A DNA stretch of 64,000 nt from JAGVSR01 sp963786675 (GTDB lineage: Bacteria > Pseudomonadota > Alphaproteobacteria > Rhizobiales > Hyphomicrobiaceae), in contig CAWAZY010000003.1 in NCBI GenBank assembly GCA_963786675.1, forward strand, positions 744,001 to 808,000, given 5' to 3'. Below, one piece after another: positions 44,863 to 55,089 of the stretch (the stretch's first letter is position 1; every line of letters starts with the position of its first letter). Below the pieces are notes generated by a model. It had not been told where the DNA came from. It made no database searches and saw only the letters and a list, made by a program, of their open reading frames with translations. The translations under genes and the position numbers were made by a program.

Positions 44863-46173
44863 TCAGCGATAAAGATCAGCGCGCGTCGGCGGCAACGCCG
44901 GCGCGCGTTTCGCTGTTTTGGAGGCCAGCGTCTGGAACAGCCGCGCCGTGCCGCGCTCGAACGAAATGGCGCATCCCGACAGATAGGCGATGAAGATGCG
45001 GTACTTCTCTTCGCCGACGAGCGCGATGGCTTCGTCCTTGCGCGCGGTGAGCCGTTCCGACCAGAGCCGGCAGGTGCGGGCGTAATGCATGCGCCAGCCT
45101 TCCACGTCGTGGACTTCGAAGCCGGCCAGTTCCATCTCCGAGACCGTGTGCCCGATATCGTCCAGCGCGCCGCCGGGGAAGATGTACTTGGCCAGCGCGC
45201 GCTGTTCGGGCCGCACGCGCTCCTTGAACAGGCGGCGGCGCTTGGCCTTGCGCGCAATCGCGTGGTTGAGGAACAGCCCGTCCTCCGTCAAGAGAGACCG
45301 GACCTTGCGCATGTAGCGCTCGATGTTCTCCAGGCCGATGGCTTCGTACATGCCGATGGAGGCGATCTTGTCGAACTTGCCCTCCAGATCGATGTAGTCG
45401 ATGAACTCGAACGTCACCTGATCCTGTAGGCCGAGGCGCTTCACTTTTTCTTGGGCGAATGCCAACTGCTCCTTGGAGAGCGTCACGCCGTGGGCCTTGA
45501 CGCCGTGATGGCGGGCGGCGTGGCACAGCAATCCGCCCCAGCCGCAGCCGATGTCGAGGAAGCGTTCGCCGGGTTTCAGGCGCAGCTTGCGGCAGATCAT
45601 TTCCAGCTTGTCGTGCTGGGCCTGCTCGATGCCATTGTTCCAATCGGTGAAATAGGCGCAAGTATAGATCATCTCCGGATCGAGAAAGAGCGCGTAAAAC
45701 TCATTGGAAAGATCGTAGTGGAAGGAGATGTAGCCGGTATTGTCGCGCCGCGACTGCCGGCGTCCGATGATATCGCCCTCGTAGCCGTGGGCGTCCTTGA
45801 CCTCGGTTTCCTTGGCGAAGAAAAACGGCGACAGCTTCACGGCTGCCTTCAGCGCATCAAATGGCTTGATCTTGGCGGCGCGGTCGCGCGCGTTGATCAT
45901 GCGGCCGAATTCGATGAGCGTGCCGCCCTCGTAATCGATGCCCTTCTCGACGTACTGGCGGATGATGGTGTCGAGGTTCGGCGACCGGAGAATGGAGCCA
46001 ATGACACCCGGCGACGCGATCTTGAGTTCCAGCGTGCCCGTCGGAGCCTTCCCCAGTGGAACGCGTGATCCGTCCCACAGGCGGACCCATGCATCGAGGT
46101 CGAGTTGATCGGCCAACGACGCGATGAGGGCGCGTGCCGCCGCGAGTTGTTTCGCGTCCCGTTCCGCCGTCAT
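44863..46173 (-). CDS. cfa: Cyclopropane-fatty-acyl-phospholipid synthase
   Basis: A 436-aa SAM-dependent methyltransferase that adds a methylene to unsaturated acyl chains in membrane phospholipids. An N-terminal lipid-binding domain (YEGGTLIEFGRMIN) is followed by GYISFHYDLSNEFYALFLDPEMIYTC. The SAM motif is FLDIGCGWGGLLCHAARH. Further conserved parts are HAIARKAKRRR and KYIFPGGALDDIG. The start at 46173 (MTAERDAKQLAAA) follows AGGGGAT. It lies 58 bases downstream of fadI in the same direction, so it may be part of the lipid-metabolism transcript. Confidence 0.93.
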   Translation of the reverse strand: MTAERDAKQLAAARALIASLADQLDLDAWVRLWDGSRVPLGKAPTGTLELKIASPGVIGSILRSPNLDTIIRQYVEKGIDYEGGTLIEFGRMINARDRAAKIKPFDALKAAVKLSPFFFAKETEVKDAHGYEGDIIGRRQSRRDNTGYISFHYDLSNEFYALFLDPEMIYTCAYFTDWNNGIEQAQHDKLEMICRKLRLKPGERFLDIGCGWGGLLCHAARHHGVKAHGVTLSKEQLAFAQEKVKRLGLQDQVTFEFIDYIDLEGKFDKIASIGMYEAIGLENIERYMRKVRSLLTEDGLFLNHAIARKAKRRRLFKERVRPEQRALAKYIFPGGALDDIGHTVSEMELAGFEVHDVEGWRMHYARTCRLWSERLTARKDEAIALVGEEKYRIFIAYLSGCAISFERGTARLFQTLASKTAKRAPALPPTRADLYR

Positions 46174-46231
46174 GGTATCCCCTGGAGAAGCGTTTTCACC
46201 GCTCGTCCCTGCCAGCCGGGGATTGCGCCCG

Positions 46232-47518
46232 TCAAGCCGTTTTCGCGCTTTCCATGATGGCCGCCACACCCATGCCGCCGGCAGTGCACACCGAAATGAG
46301 CCCCCGCCCGCCGTTGACCGACAGGAGCTTCGCCAGATTGGCGATGATGCGCGCGCCGGTGGCCGCGAAGGGATGGCCGAAGGCGATCGAGGACCCCTTC
46401 ACATTGAGCTTGGCGCGATCAATGGATCCAAGCGGCTGATCCTTGCCCAGATGCGTCTTGCAGTAGGCCGGATCTTCCCACGCCTTCAGCGTGGCGAGGA
46501 CCTGGGCGGCGAAAGCTTCGTGGATTTCGTAGAAATCGAAGTCCTGCAGTTTCAAGCCGGCGCGATCCAGCATCTTGGAGACGGCAATCGTCGGCGCCAT
46601 CAGAAGGCCGTCGCCAGCGGGGAAGTTGTTGGCCCAGTGCTGGCCATAGGTGAGATAGGCCTGGATCGGAAGGCCGTGCGCCTTGGCCCAATCCTCGCTG
46701 GCGAGCAGCGCGGCCGATGCGCCGTCGGTGAGCGGCGTGGAATTGGCAGCCGTCAAGGTGCCCTTATCGGTCTTGTCGAAGGCGGTTTTCAGGGTCGCGA
46801 TCTTGTCGAGCGCCATGTCGGGGCGCAGATTGTTGTCGCGGAAGACGCCCGCGCACGGCACAAGGAGATCGTCCATCCAGCCGTCAGCGTAGGCGGCGGC
46901 AGCCTTCATGTGGCTCTCAAAGGCCAACTGGTCCTGATCGGCGCGTGAAATGTTCCATTCCTGCGCCATCAGCTCGCAATGCTCGCCCATACCGAGGCCC
47001 GTGCGCGGCTCCTTAACCGCCGGCGGCTGGGGTGCCAGCTCGGACGGCGACAGCCCCTTGAAGACAGCAAGTTTCTCCATCGTGGTCTTCTTGGTGCCGA
47101 GTTCCACGAGACGCTTGGAGAACTTTTTGGAGAACACGATGGGTGCGTCCGACGTCGTGTCCGTGCCGCAGGCGATGCCGCACTCGATTTCGCCGCTGGC
47201 AATTTTGGCGCCGGTCCCAAGCGCTGCCTGAAGGCTTGTGCCGCACGCCTGCTGCAGCGTCACGCCGGGCGTGGTCGGGCTGAGGCGGGTTCCCAGCACA
47301 CTCTCGCGCGTCAGATTGAAATCGCGCGAATGGCTGACAACGGCGCCCCCGACCACCTCGTCGATGTGCTGGCCCTTCAGCTTGAAGCGATCGACGAGCC
47401 CGCTGAGCGCCGCCGTCATCATGTCCTGATTGCTGAGATCGGCATAAAGGGTGTTGGAGCGGCAGAACGGAATGCGCGTTCCACCGATCACCGCCACGCG
47501 CCGCAACTCTCTCGTCAT
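46232..47518 (-). CDS. fadI: Acetyl-CoA acyltransferase (3-ketoacyl-CoA thiolase)
   Basis: 428 aa from MTRELRRVAVIGG with GGAGG upstream. The nucleophile cysteine is in LQQACGTSLQAALG, the histidines in YEIHEAFAAQ and AFGHPFAATGAR, and the second catalytic cysteine in ISVCTAGGMGVAA. It cleaves 3-ketoacyl-CoA with CoA in beta-oxidation. It follows fadJ by 46 bases, and the FadI-type length with the fadJ pairing supports the name over a biosynthetic thiolase. Confidence 0.92.
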   Translation of the reverse strand: MTRELRRVAVIGGTRIPFCRSNTLYADLSNQDMMTAALSGLVDRFKLKGQHIDEVVGGAVVSHSRDFNLTRESVLGTRLSPTTPGVTLQQACGTSLQAALGTGAKIASGEIECGIACGTDTTSDAPIVFSKKFSKRLVELGTKKTTMEKLAVFKGLSPSELAPQPPAVKEPRTGLGMGEHCELMAQEWNISRADQDQLAFESHMKAAAAYADGWMDDLLVPCAGVFRDNNLRPDMALDKIATLKTAFDKTDKGTLTAANSTPLTDGASAALLASEDWAKAHGLPIQAYLTYGQHWANNFPAGDGLLMAPTIAVSKMLDRAGLKLQDFDFYEIHEAFAAQVLATLKAWEDPAYCKTHLGKDQPLGSIDRAKLNVKGSSIAFGHPFAATGARIIANLAKLLSVNGGRGLISVCTAGGMGVAAIMESAKTA

Positions 47519-47564
47519 CGCAAGCCTCCGAAGTCTCGTGCCGTTACGGGCGGGTTGTGGGCGG

Positions 47565-49550
47565 TCAGGCGGCAGCCTTGCCGGATGCCGCGGCTTCCTT
47601 GTCCTTGAAATAGAGCGGTCCGCCCCGGAACGGGGCAAACCCCGTCCCGAAGATCATGCCCGCATCGACGAGATCGGCGTTGGCAACGACCCCCTCATCC
47701 AGGCACTTGCGCGCTTCTTCGATGATGGGATCGACAAGCTCGCGGCCAAGCTTTTCAAGTTCGGACTTTGAATAGTCGGCCTTGCCCTTCTGCGCCTTGC
47801 CATCGACCCACTTGTAGAAGCCTTCGCCCGTCTTCTTGCCCAGCTTGCCAGCTTGCACAAGACGATCGAGATGCGAGCCTTCCGGGTGCTTGCCGAGAAT
47901 GCGGGCGACGTGGGCGCAGATGTCGAGACCAACGCTGTCAGCCAGCTCGATCGGTCCCATCGGCATACCGAACGTGCGCACGGCTTCGTCGATCTTTTCC
48001 TTCTCCTCGCCCTTTTCCAGGCGAGCCATGGCCGCGAACATGTAGGGCGTCAGCACTTTGTTGACGAGGAAGCCCGGCACGTCCTTCGTGATCAGCGGGA
48101 ACTTGTCGATTGCGGTGACGAACGCCGCACCCTTCTGCACTTCTTCCTCACGCGTTGAATCGCCTTGAACCACCTCAACCAGGGGCATCATGGCCACGGG
48201 CGAGAAGAAGTGCAGCCCGATCAGCCTGGAGGGATCCTGTAACGGCGATGATATGTCGGCGAGTTTGAGCGAGGATGTGTTGGTCGCCAGCACCGCGCCG
48301 GGTTTCGCCTTGGCTTCCAATTCGACGAACAGTTTCTGCTTGATGTCGAGGCGTTCGACGATGGCTTCGATGATGACGTCGGCGCGGGCCACGCCTTTCC
48401 CCTCAGGGTCGGCCATCAGTCGCGCTTTGGCCGCGTCGCGTGTAGCCTTGGTCTTGAACTTGCGGGCGAACAGCTTGCCTTGCGCCTTGATGCCCTTTTC
48501 GAGTTGCTCGGCCGAAATGTCCTGGAGGGTCACTTCCATGCCTGCGGCGACACACACACCGGCGATGTCCGCCCCCATGGTGCCGGCACCGATGACATGG
48601 ACGTGACGCGGCTTCCATTTGAGGCCCTTGGGTGCCTGCGCCTTCAATGCTTCCGACAGCTTGAAGACGCGGCGCAGGCTCTTGGACTGTTCCGACATGA
48701 GAAGCGGCGCAAAGCCCAAAGGCTCGGCGCGTTTCATGGCATCGAGATCGCCGCCGTGCTTTTCGAACAAGTCGATCAGCCGGTACGGTGCGGGATAGTG
48801 GTCTTCGCGGGCTTTTTTCGCCACTTCGCCGCGCATCTTGCGGGCGAGCGCGAGGCGTGCCGGCCATTTGCCAAGTGCCGACTTCGCCAGTCCCGCGGGT
48901 TTTGCCTTGCGCTTCTGCAGAACGGCCTTGCGGGCCGCCCAGCGCAGCGCATCGGGACCGGCCACGAGTTCGTCGATGAGCCCCATCCCGCGCGCTGCGG
49001 AGGCGGAGATCATGGACCCTGAGAGCATGATGCTCATCGCCGACATGGGTCCGGCCTGCCGGATGGACCGCGCGGTGCCGTTGAAGCCGGGGAAGATGCC
49101 GAGCTTGACCTCGGGGAACCCGACCCGCGTGGACGGATCGCGCGTCGCGATGCGGTAGTGGCACGCCAGGATGAGTTCCAGGCCCCCGCCGACGCAAACG
49201 CCATGCACGGCGGCGACGACCGGGACGGGCATCTTCTCGATGCGGTCGAACAGACGGTTCACGGTCGAGACCTGTTCGACGACATCGGCTTCGGAGGTCA
49301 GGGTCTCGAATTCGTTGATGTCCGCGCCGACAATGAAGCCGCGCTCCTTGCCTGAAATGATGACGAGGCCCTTGATGCCGCCGGCATGGCCGGCGTTTTC
49401 CGCTTCCGCGACGATCAGGGCCAACTCCTCGAGCGGCCGCCGACCAAGCGCGTTGGCGCTGGAGCCTTCCCGGTCGAACGTCGCCCAGGCGATGCCTTCC
49501 CGGTCGACGGTGTAGCGCCAGTCCAAAAGGGTTTCGAGATTGCTGCTCAT
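47565..49550 (-). CDS. fadJ: Bifunctional enoyl-CoA hydratase / 3-hydroxyacyl-CoA dehydrogenase
   Basis: The protein is 661 aa. The N-terminal crotonase domain has the oxyanion-hole part RGFIVGADINEF and both catalytic glutamates, in VGGGLELILACHYR and VGFPEVKLGIFPG. The NAD-binding domain begins HVIGAGTMGADIAGVC, and the dehydrogenase signature is IGLHFFSPVAMMPLVEV. It carries out the second and third steps of beta-oxidation. It lies between fadE and fadI on the same strand (gaps 55 and 46 bases), forming a compact beta-oxidation operon. Confidence 0.93.
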   Translation of the reverse strand: MSSNLETLLDWRYTVDREGIAWATFDREGSSANALGRRPLEELALIVAEAENAGHAGGIKGLVIISGKERGFIVGADINEFETLTSEADVVEQVSTVNRLFDRIEKMPVPVVAAVHGVCVGGGLELILACHYRIATRDPSTRVGFPEVKLGIFPGFNGTARSIRQAGPMSAMSIMLSGSMISASAARGMGLIDELVAGPDALRWAARKAVLQKRKAKPAGLAKSALGKWPARLALARKMRGEVAKKAREDHYPAPYRLIDLFEKHGGDLDAMKRAEPLGFAPLLMSEQSKSLRRVFKLSEALKAQAPKGLKWKPRHVHVIGAGTMGADIAGVCVAAGMEVTLQDISAEQLEKGIKAQGKLFARKFKTKATRDAAKARLMADPEGKGVARADVIIEAIVERLDIKQKLFVELEAKAKPGAVLATNTSSLKLADISSPLQDPSRLIGLHFFSPVAMMPLVEVVQGDSTREEEVQKGAAFVTAIDKFPLITKDVPGFLVNKVLTPYMFAAMARLEKGEEKEKIDEAVRTFGMPMGPIELADSVGLDICAHVARILGKHPEGSHLDRLVQAGKLGKKTGEGFYKWVDGKAQKGKADYSKSELEKLGRELVDPIIEEARKCLDEGVVANADLVDAGMIFGTGFAPFRGGPLYFKDKEAAASGKAAA

Positions 49551-49605
49551 CGTTTGTACCTTGGCTTACGGCGTCCCTAGGACAGGTGGGTGGCGGCGGA
49601 CGCCG

Positions 49606-52119
49606 TCATGGATTGAGATCGGCTTCGGCCGGCGGGGCGGCGCGCGAGTTGTGACCGACGTTTGCGTAGTTGGGGCGCAGTTCGGCGGGGTCGAAATGAT
49701 CGACGGCGATCACGCGCGCCACCAGATCCTCGACTTCCTTCAAGAGCTGCGCCTCGGCTTCGGTAATCACGCCTTTGGTTGCGGCGTCACCGATCCAGTC
49801 AATGCCGTGATAGCGCCGCACCGTGCCGGCCCGTATGGCCTTCTCGAGCTTCTTCTCTGCCTCTTCTGCGGCCACAACTTTGGCGAAGGCGACTTCCAGA
49901 AGGCCCGTGGGATCGTTGGCGTCCTTGGAAATGTAGATGTGCCGGGTCAGGCGGTCGCGCACGTCGCCCGGCTGCAAAACGCTCGCCGCCACGCGGACCG
50001 CAAGGGTGTCAGGAGCCGGATAATAGTGGCGGCCAAGGGGAAACACCAACGCGCGCAGCTTCCAGCGCACGGGTGCGATGGGGAAATTCCAGATCGCGCC
50101 GCGCAACGCGTCCTCGAACCGCGCCAGTCCATTGGCGGCGGCCATCTGTACGATGTCGCGATCGGCCTGCGGACGGCCGTCGTCCTCGAACCGCTTCAAG
50201 ACGCATGCCGTGAGATAGAGTTCCGAGAGCGCGTCGGCCAGCCGGCCCGTCAGCATCTGCTTGGTCTTGAGACCGCCGCCCAGCGTGGCGATGGTGAAAT
50301 CCGACACGAGGGCGAAGTTGCGCGAGGCGCGCGACAGCTGACGGTAGATCGGTTTCAGCTCGCCGCCTTCGGACGGTGCGGCAGCGAAGAGACCCAGCGT
50401 GATGTTATGGAAAAATGACCCGGTCATATTGGACAGCACGTGGCTGATGTGGGCGAGAAATGCTGTTTCGAATGCTGCCAGACCCTGGGCCGGATCGGGG
50501 TCCTGGGCGGCCTTGATCTCGCTATAGAGGTAGGGATGCGAGCGCAGCGCGCCCTGGGCAAAGGTGATCAGCGTCCGCGTCAGAATATTGGCACCTTCCA
50601 CCGTGATACCCACCGGCACCATCTGGTAGGCGGACTGGAGATAGTTCGACGGACCGTCGCAGATCGCGCGTCCGCCGTGGACGTCCATGGCGTCGTTGAC
50701 GGCGCGGCGCAGGCGCTCGGTCGTTTGGTATTTCATCAACGCGGAAATGACCGAGGGCTTTTCGCCGCGAGACACCATTGCCGCCGTAACGCCGCGCGCG
50801 GCTTCGTTGACGTAGGCCGTCTCGACGATGCGCGACAGCGGTTCGCTAATGCCTTCCATCCGCGCGATGGGCAGACCGAACTGCCGGCGGATGCGTCCAT
50901 AGGCCGAGGTCACGCGCAACATGGCCTTGGCCCCGGCCGTCGCCGAGGATGGCAGGGAGATGGCGCGTCCCGCCGCGAGGCATTCCATGAGCATGCGCCA
51001 GCCCTGTCCGGCCATCTTCTCGCCGCCGATGATCCAATCCATCGGAATGAAAACGTTCTCGCCCCAGTTCGGGCCGTTGGGGAACGCGGCCCCCGACGGC
51101 AGATGCCGGCGGCCAATGTTCACGCCCGGATGCGTCGCCGGGATCATGGCGACCGTGATGCCCAGATCCTCGCCTTTGCCGAGCAGATTATCGGGATCGA
51201 ACAGCCGGAACGCGAGCCCGACCAATGTCGCCTTGGGTCCCAGCGTGATGTAGCGCTTGTCCCAGGACAGGCGAATACCGAGTGTTTCGCGGCCTTCGTG
51301 CTGGCCGCGCACGACCGTTCCGATATCGCGCATGGTCGCCGCATCCGAGCCCGATGTGGGCCCCGTCAGCGAAAAGCAGGGCACTTCGAGGCCCTTGGCG
51401 AGGCGCGGCAGAAAATGGTGCTTCTGCTCGTCCGTGCCGTATTTTTCGATGAGTTCGCCAGGACCGAGCGAGTTGGGCACCATGACAATGGTGACGACGT
51501 CGGGCGACCGCGAGGCGACCTTGCCGAGGATGAGCGATTGGGCCTGTGCCGAAAACCCTAGCCCGCCGTGCTCCTTGGAAATGAGCATCCCCAGGAAACC
51601 GTTCGTCTTGACGAAGTCCCAGATCTCCTCGGGGATCTCGCGCTGTGCGTGCCGGATCGTCCAATCGTTGATCATGCGGCACAGTTCGTCGGTCGGTCCG
51701 TCGAGAAAAGCCTGCTCTTCCGGCGTGAGGACGATCGGCGGCACGGCGCGCAGCTTGGTCCAATCCGGTGTGCCGGAAAACAATTCCGCATCGAAGCCGA
51801 TGGTTCCGGCATCGAGCGCCTGCTGTTCGGTATCGGACACCTTGGGGAGGGTTTTTTTCACAAGGCCAAAGGCTGGCGCCACGAAGAACTTCCGGCGCAC
51901 GTCCGGCAACGCCATGGCACCGAGGGCCGCGACTGGGAGCCAAGCCAGCAAAGACAGGATGCCGGTGATCGGGAAGTGGACGTGGCCGTGCCACCATCCC
52001 GATTGCCAGCTCAACAGGAAAAGTCCCAAAGCCGCGGCCCAGGCCCACACCGGCGCACGCAGCATGCCAAGCGCAACCAAGACGGCGACCAGCGCCAACA
52101 GTAGTCCGAGTATCGCCAT
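49606..52119 (-). CDS. fadE: Long-type acyl-CoA dehydrogenase FadE
   Basis: An 837-aa FAD enzyme. Two or three N-terminal hydrophobic helices (MAILGLLLALVAVLVALGML, AWAAALGLFLLSWQSGW, ILSLLAWLPVAALGAMALP) anchor it in the membrane. The acyl-CoA dehydrogenase core (SKEHGGLGFSAQAQS, CFSLTGPTSGSDAAT, DVHGGRAICDGPSNY) and a C-terminal DUF1974 region follow. Length and layout match the E. coli FadE class. It starts the fatty-acid operon; a GGGAGGATC leader precedes 52119. Confidence 0.93.
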   Translation of the reverse strand: MAILGLLLALVAVLVALGMLRAPVWAWAAALGLFLLSWQSGWWHGHVHFPITGILSLLAWLPVAALGAMALPDVRRKFFVAPAFGLVKKTLPKVSDTEQQALDAGTIGFDAELFSGTPDWTKLRAVPPIVLTPEEQAFLDGPTDELCRMINDWTIRHAQREIPEEIWDFVKTNGFLGMLISKEHGGLGFSAQAQSLILGKVASRSPDVVTIVMVPNSLGPGELIEKYGTDEQKHHFLPRLAKGLEVPCFSLTGPTSGSDAATMRDIGTVVRGQHEGRETLGIRLSWDKRYITLGPKATLVGLAFRLFDPDNLLGKGEDLGITVAMIPATHPGVNIGRRHLPSGAAFPNGPNWGENVFIPMDWIIGGEKMAGQGWRMLMECLAAGRAISLPSSATAGAKAMLRVTSAYGRIRRQFGLPIARMEGISEPLSRIVETAYVNEAARGVTAAMVSRGEKPSVISALMKYQTTERLRRAVNDAMDVHGGRAICDGPSNYLQSAYQMVPVGITVEGANILTRTLITFAQGALRSHPYLYSEIKAAQDPDPAQGLAAFETAFLAHISHVLSNMTGSFFHNITLGLFAAAPSEGGELKPIYRQLSRASRNFALVSDFTIATLGGGLKTKQMLTGRLADALSELYLTACVLKRFEDDGRPQADRDIVQMAAANGLARFEDALRGAIWNFPIAPVRWKLRALVFPLGRHYYPAPDTLAVRVAASVLQPGDVRDRLTRHIYISKDANDPTGLLEVAFAKVVAAEEAEKKLEKAIRAGTVRRYHGIDWIGDAATKGVITEAEAQLLKEVEDLVARVIAVDHFDPAELRPNYANVGHNSRAAPPAEADLNP

Positions 52120-52366
52120 GCGCCGATCCTCCCACGGTGCGCGTGGAGCCCGACATCGTTTCCGCAGGTATCCGCAGGATACCTGACGATGGGGTGCCCT
52201 TCGCGCCGGCCGGGCCGGATTGGCCGCGAACCGATGTCACTCAACGTATCGCTGTCTCTCAACGTCCGGCACGATGGCCGGAAATCTCATCATAAAGGCT
52301 TAAGTAGCCACGTCAGACTGCGGGCACAACCGCGGGGCGCCTTTCAGTTGTAGTGCCCTCGCGGGG

Positions 52367-53740
52367 CTACTTCTGTTTGGCGGAGGCTTTCTCCGGATCC
52401 ATGACCGCGGACATGTCCTTGTTGAAAATCTGGGCGATCAGGCTGGGGTACCAGGCAAAGGCTTCGTCATAGACGGCTTTGCGGTCCTCGGCGCTTTCGC
52501 CGGGCTTGGAGACGAAGGCATTGCTGGCCACCAGCCCGGGCCGGTCGCCGGCCAGCCGGCCGGGTGCGTAGTCCGCGCCGATCTTGATGGCATCGTCGGG
52601 GGCCAGCAAAGACCAGCAGGTGTTGCGGTAGCGGCCATCTTCGCGCGCCCCTCCCGCCAGATCGGCGGCGATATCCGCTGCTGCCGCTAGCGCCTGACTG
52701 TGTGCCGAAAAGGCAGACTTGGGCATGTCATTGGCGATCGTGCTATCGCCCAGCACGTAGACGTGTTCGGCCTTCGTTGAGCTGAAATTCTCCGGATTGA
52801 CCGGACACCAGTCCCCGTGCGCCAGCCCGGATTGCAGCGCAATGGCGCCCGCCGTCTGGGGTGGGATGATATTGGCGACGGCCGCCTTGATGGTGAGACC
52901 CGCGCGCGTGCGGATTTCGCCATCGCCCGCATTGACCCGCTCCAGCGAGAAGTCGTCGATGTCGTTGGTCAGGTGCAGTTCGATCCGATCCTTGTAGTAC
53001 CGCTCGAACGCCTCCTGGAACGCTGCCTGCTTGGAAAAGGTCAGCTTGGAATCGAGGATGACGACCTTCGATTTCGGCTTCGCCTGGGATAGGTAATGGG
53101 CGATCACGCAGGCCCGTTCGTAGGGTCCGGGGGGACACCGGTAGGGCATCTTGGGCACCGCGATCACCACGGTTCCCCCGTCCTCCATCTTTTCCAGGCG
53201 CTTGCGCAGGGTGAGCGTCTGATCCCCACCGCGCCAGGCGTGCGGCATCGTCTGCGCCGCCTTCTCCGAGTAGCCGTCGATGGCATCCCATTTGAAATCG
53301 ATCCCCGGCGAGACGACGAGCCGATCGTAGGAGAGTTGCTTGCCGGTCTTCAAACGGACCGTCTGCTTTGCCGTATCGATGGCGGCGGCACGCTCGTGGA
53401 TGACCTTGACGCCGAGCGCGGAAAGGCCCCGGTAGCCGTGCACCAGAGAATTATACGGGTAGAGACCGCCGACATAGGCGTTCGAGAAGAAACAGCTCGT
53501 ATAGCGGGTCTGGGTTTCGACCAGCGTGACCTCGACCTTCGGTGCGGCGCGTTTGAGTTGCCCGGCTAAGGTCGCGCCAGCAGCGCCGCCTCCGACAATG
53601 ACGACCTTTGCTTCACCCAGCGCCAAAGCGGGCGATGCCAGATTAGCCGCGAACGCTGCGCCCATGGACGGGCCGCGCAATGAGCCAGCCAGCGTCAGCG
53701 CCAACCCCTGGGCCAAAGTGCGCCGTGAAATATGGGTCAT
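52367..53740 (-). CDS. soxF: Flavocytochrome c sulfide dehydrogenase-type flavoprotein (SoxF/FccB)
   Basis: The protein is 457 aa with a Tat-like leader (SRRTLAQGLALTLAGSL). The FAD fingerprint is VVIVGGGAAGATLAG. The redox cysteine region YRCPPGPYERACV, the second FAD motif HVYVLGDSTIAND and the C-terminal flavin-binding domain with NTCWSLL are all present. It oxidises sulfide with a cytochrome partner (FccA/SoxE), which is not in the window. The start lies 3 bases after the soxS stop, so the two are co-translated. Confidence 0.88.
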   Translation of the reverse strand: MTHISRRTLAQGLALTLAGSLRGPSMGAAFAANLASPALALGEAKVVIVGGGAAGATLAGQLKRAAPKVEVTLVETQTRYTSCFFSNAYVGGLYPYNSLVHGYRGLSALGVKVIHERAAAIDTAKQTVRLKTGKQLSYDRLVVSPGIDFKWDAIDGYSEKAAQTMPHAWRGGDQTLTLRKRLEKMEDGGTVVIAVPKMPYRCPPGPYERACVIAHYLSQAKPKSKVVILDSKLTFSKQAAFQEAFERYYKDRIELHLTNDIDDFSLERVNAGDGEIRTRAGLTIKAAVANIIPPQTAGAIALQSGLAHGDWCPVNPENFSSTKAEHVYVLGDSTIANDMPKSAFSAHSQALAAAADIAADLAGGAREDGRYRNTCWSLLAPDDAIKIGADYAPGRLAGDRPGLVASNAFVSKPGESAEDRKAVYDEAFAWYPSLIAQIFNKDMSAVMDPEKASAKQK

Positions 53741-53743
53741 GCC

Positions 53744-54236
53744 TCAACCGTTCCCTGGCTGGGGGGCAAGCTGCCCCGAGCCCGATCCGGTTCGCACGCC
53801 GTGAGCTTGCAACAGGACCGTCAATTCTTCCCAGAAATACATCTGTCCCGGATAACCGGTGATACGGCCGAGTTCGCCGCCATTGCGGAGCGAGGATGAA
53901 GGTGGGCGTGTACACGACCGGCGCGAGCCCCTTCAGCACCGTCGCGTTGCGCTTGACGCGCATGAGCGGGGCCGCGCTGCCTTCCGGGGTCCGCGCGTAG
54001 CCTCGGCCCACATCCTGGTTCCATTTGATGCAATAGCGGCAGCCGCGTTCTTCCACCATGACGAGGCGAAGGTCCTGAGCCCGGGACAGCACGAGATCTT
54101 CGGCCGAAGCGGCGTTGGCTTGATGGACGGGGGTAGCACTGGCCGAAAGCAGCGGCGGACTGAATCCCGCCACGGCGAGCCCCACCACCATAGCGGCGGC
54201 TTTGAATATCGCAGGCGTGCGCAGCTTCCCCTCCAC
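53744..54236 (-). CDS. soxS: SoxS-type periplasmic thioredoxin (apparent frameshift)
   Basis: About 163 aa from a GTG at 54236. A signal anchor (KAAAMVVGLAVAGFSPPLL) precedes a thioredoxin-like domain with the CxxC motif in ERGCRYCIKWNQDV. The cis-Pro region is VVYTPTFIL. SoxS keeps the SoxY carrier cysteine in its working thiol state. An extra base at about 53886-53891 breaks the frame; after repair the protein continues NGGELGRITGYPGQMYFW to the stop at 53744. It is divergent from soxYZ with a 288-bp control region between. Confidence 0.8.
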
Positions 54237-54524
54237 TCCGATCCTAACGGGATGAAGTTCCCACCCTATCAGGTGAGCCGGAGGGTGAGAAGGCTTGCTC
54301 TGGGACAGTCGCTTCCATGGTTTTGACCGCAATGGACAAACCTTAAGTTGGCTTGATATCGGATGCGGGATATGGTGCACCGCGATGGGGATGGAAATTG
54401 CCGGTTGCGATTTCCCGGGGATCCACACTCGGTTTGGGTGCGCGGCAGGGTACGTGCAGCCAGCACGATGACACGCTTCCACACTGGGGCGCGCATACGC
54501 CTCGCATGACGCCTGGACGATGCC

Positions 54525-55079
54525 TTGAATATCCCGCCGAAAAAGATCGCGATTTTGAGCCGCCGGCAGTTCGTGCTGCAGGGAAGTGCGGCCGCCGCAA
54601 TGGTTGCCGGCCTGCTTCAGACGGCCCGCCCGGCCTTGGCCCAGGATGCCACAACACCCCCGCCCGCACCCGCCGAAGCCGCCCCGCTGGTTGATCCGGC
54701 CACCTCTGCCTATACGGCGCAGTTCGACGAGGCGATGAAAGCCATCCTCAAGTCAGCCCAAGCGACCGAAGGCGTCTTGAGCGTTGAACTGCCAGAGTTG
54801 GCCGAGAACGGCAACGTGGTTCCCTACACGATCAAGGCCGAGAGTCCGATGACCGACACGGACTACGTCCGGACGCTGCATCTGCTGTCGACGGCCAACC
54901 CGCAAGCCCTCGTGGCGAGTTTCCATCTCGTGCCTGCGAGCGGCAAGGCGGAAGTTTCCGGACGCATGCGGCTGGCCAAGACGCAGGACGTCGTGGCACT
55001 GGCCGAATTGAGCAACGACACGTTCCAGATCGCGACGGCCAAGGTGGAAGTCACGATCGGCGGCTGCGGCAACGAATGA
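54525..55079 (+). CDS. soxY: SoxY thiosulfate carrier subunit
   Basis: 184 aa from a TTG start (alternative TTG codons follow in frame). The Tat signal is LSRRQFVLQGSAAAAMVAG, so the folded SoxYZ dimer is exported to the periplasm. The C-terminal carrier arm ends VEVTIGGCGNE. Its cysteine bears the sulfur substrate. The usual end is GGCGG; here Asn-Glu replaces the last Gly, a variant worth noting. soxZ follows after 10 bases. Confidence 0.9.
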   Translation: MNIPPKKIAILSRRQFVLQGSAAAAMVAGLLQTARPALAQDATTPPPAPAEAAPLVDPATSAYTAQFDEAMKAILKSAQATEGVLSVELPELAENGNVVPYTIKAESPMTDTDYVRTLHLLSTANPQALVASFHLVPASGKAEVSGRMRLAKTQDVVALAELSNDTFQIATAKVEVTIGGCGNE

Positions 55080-55089
55080 CGGAGCAGCG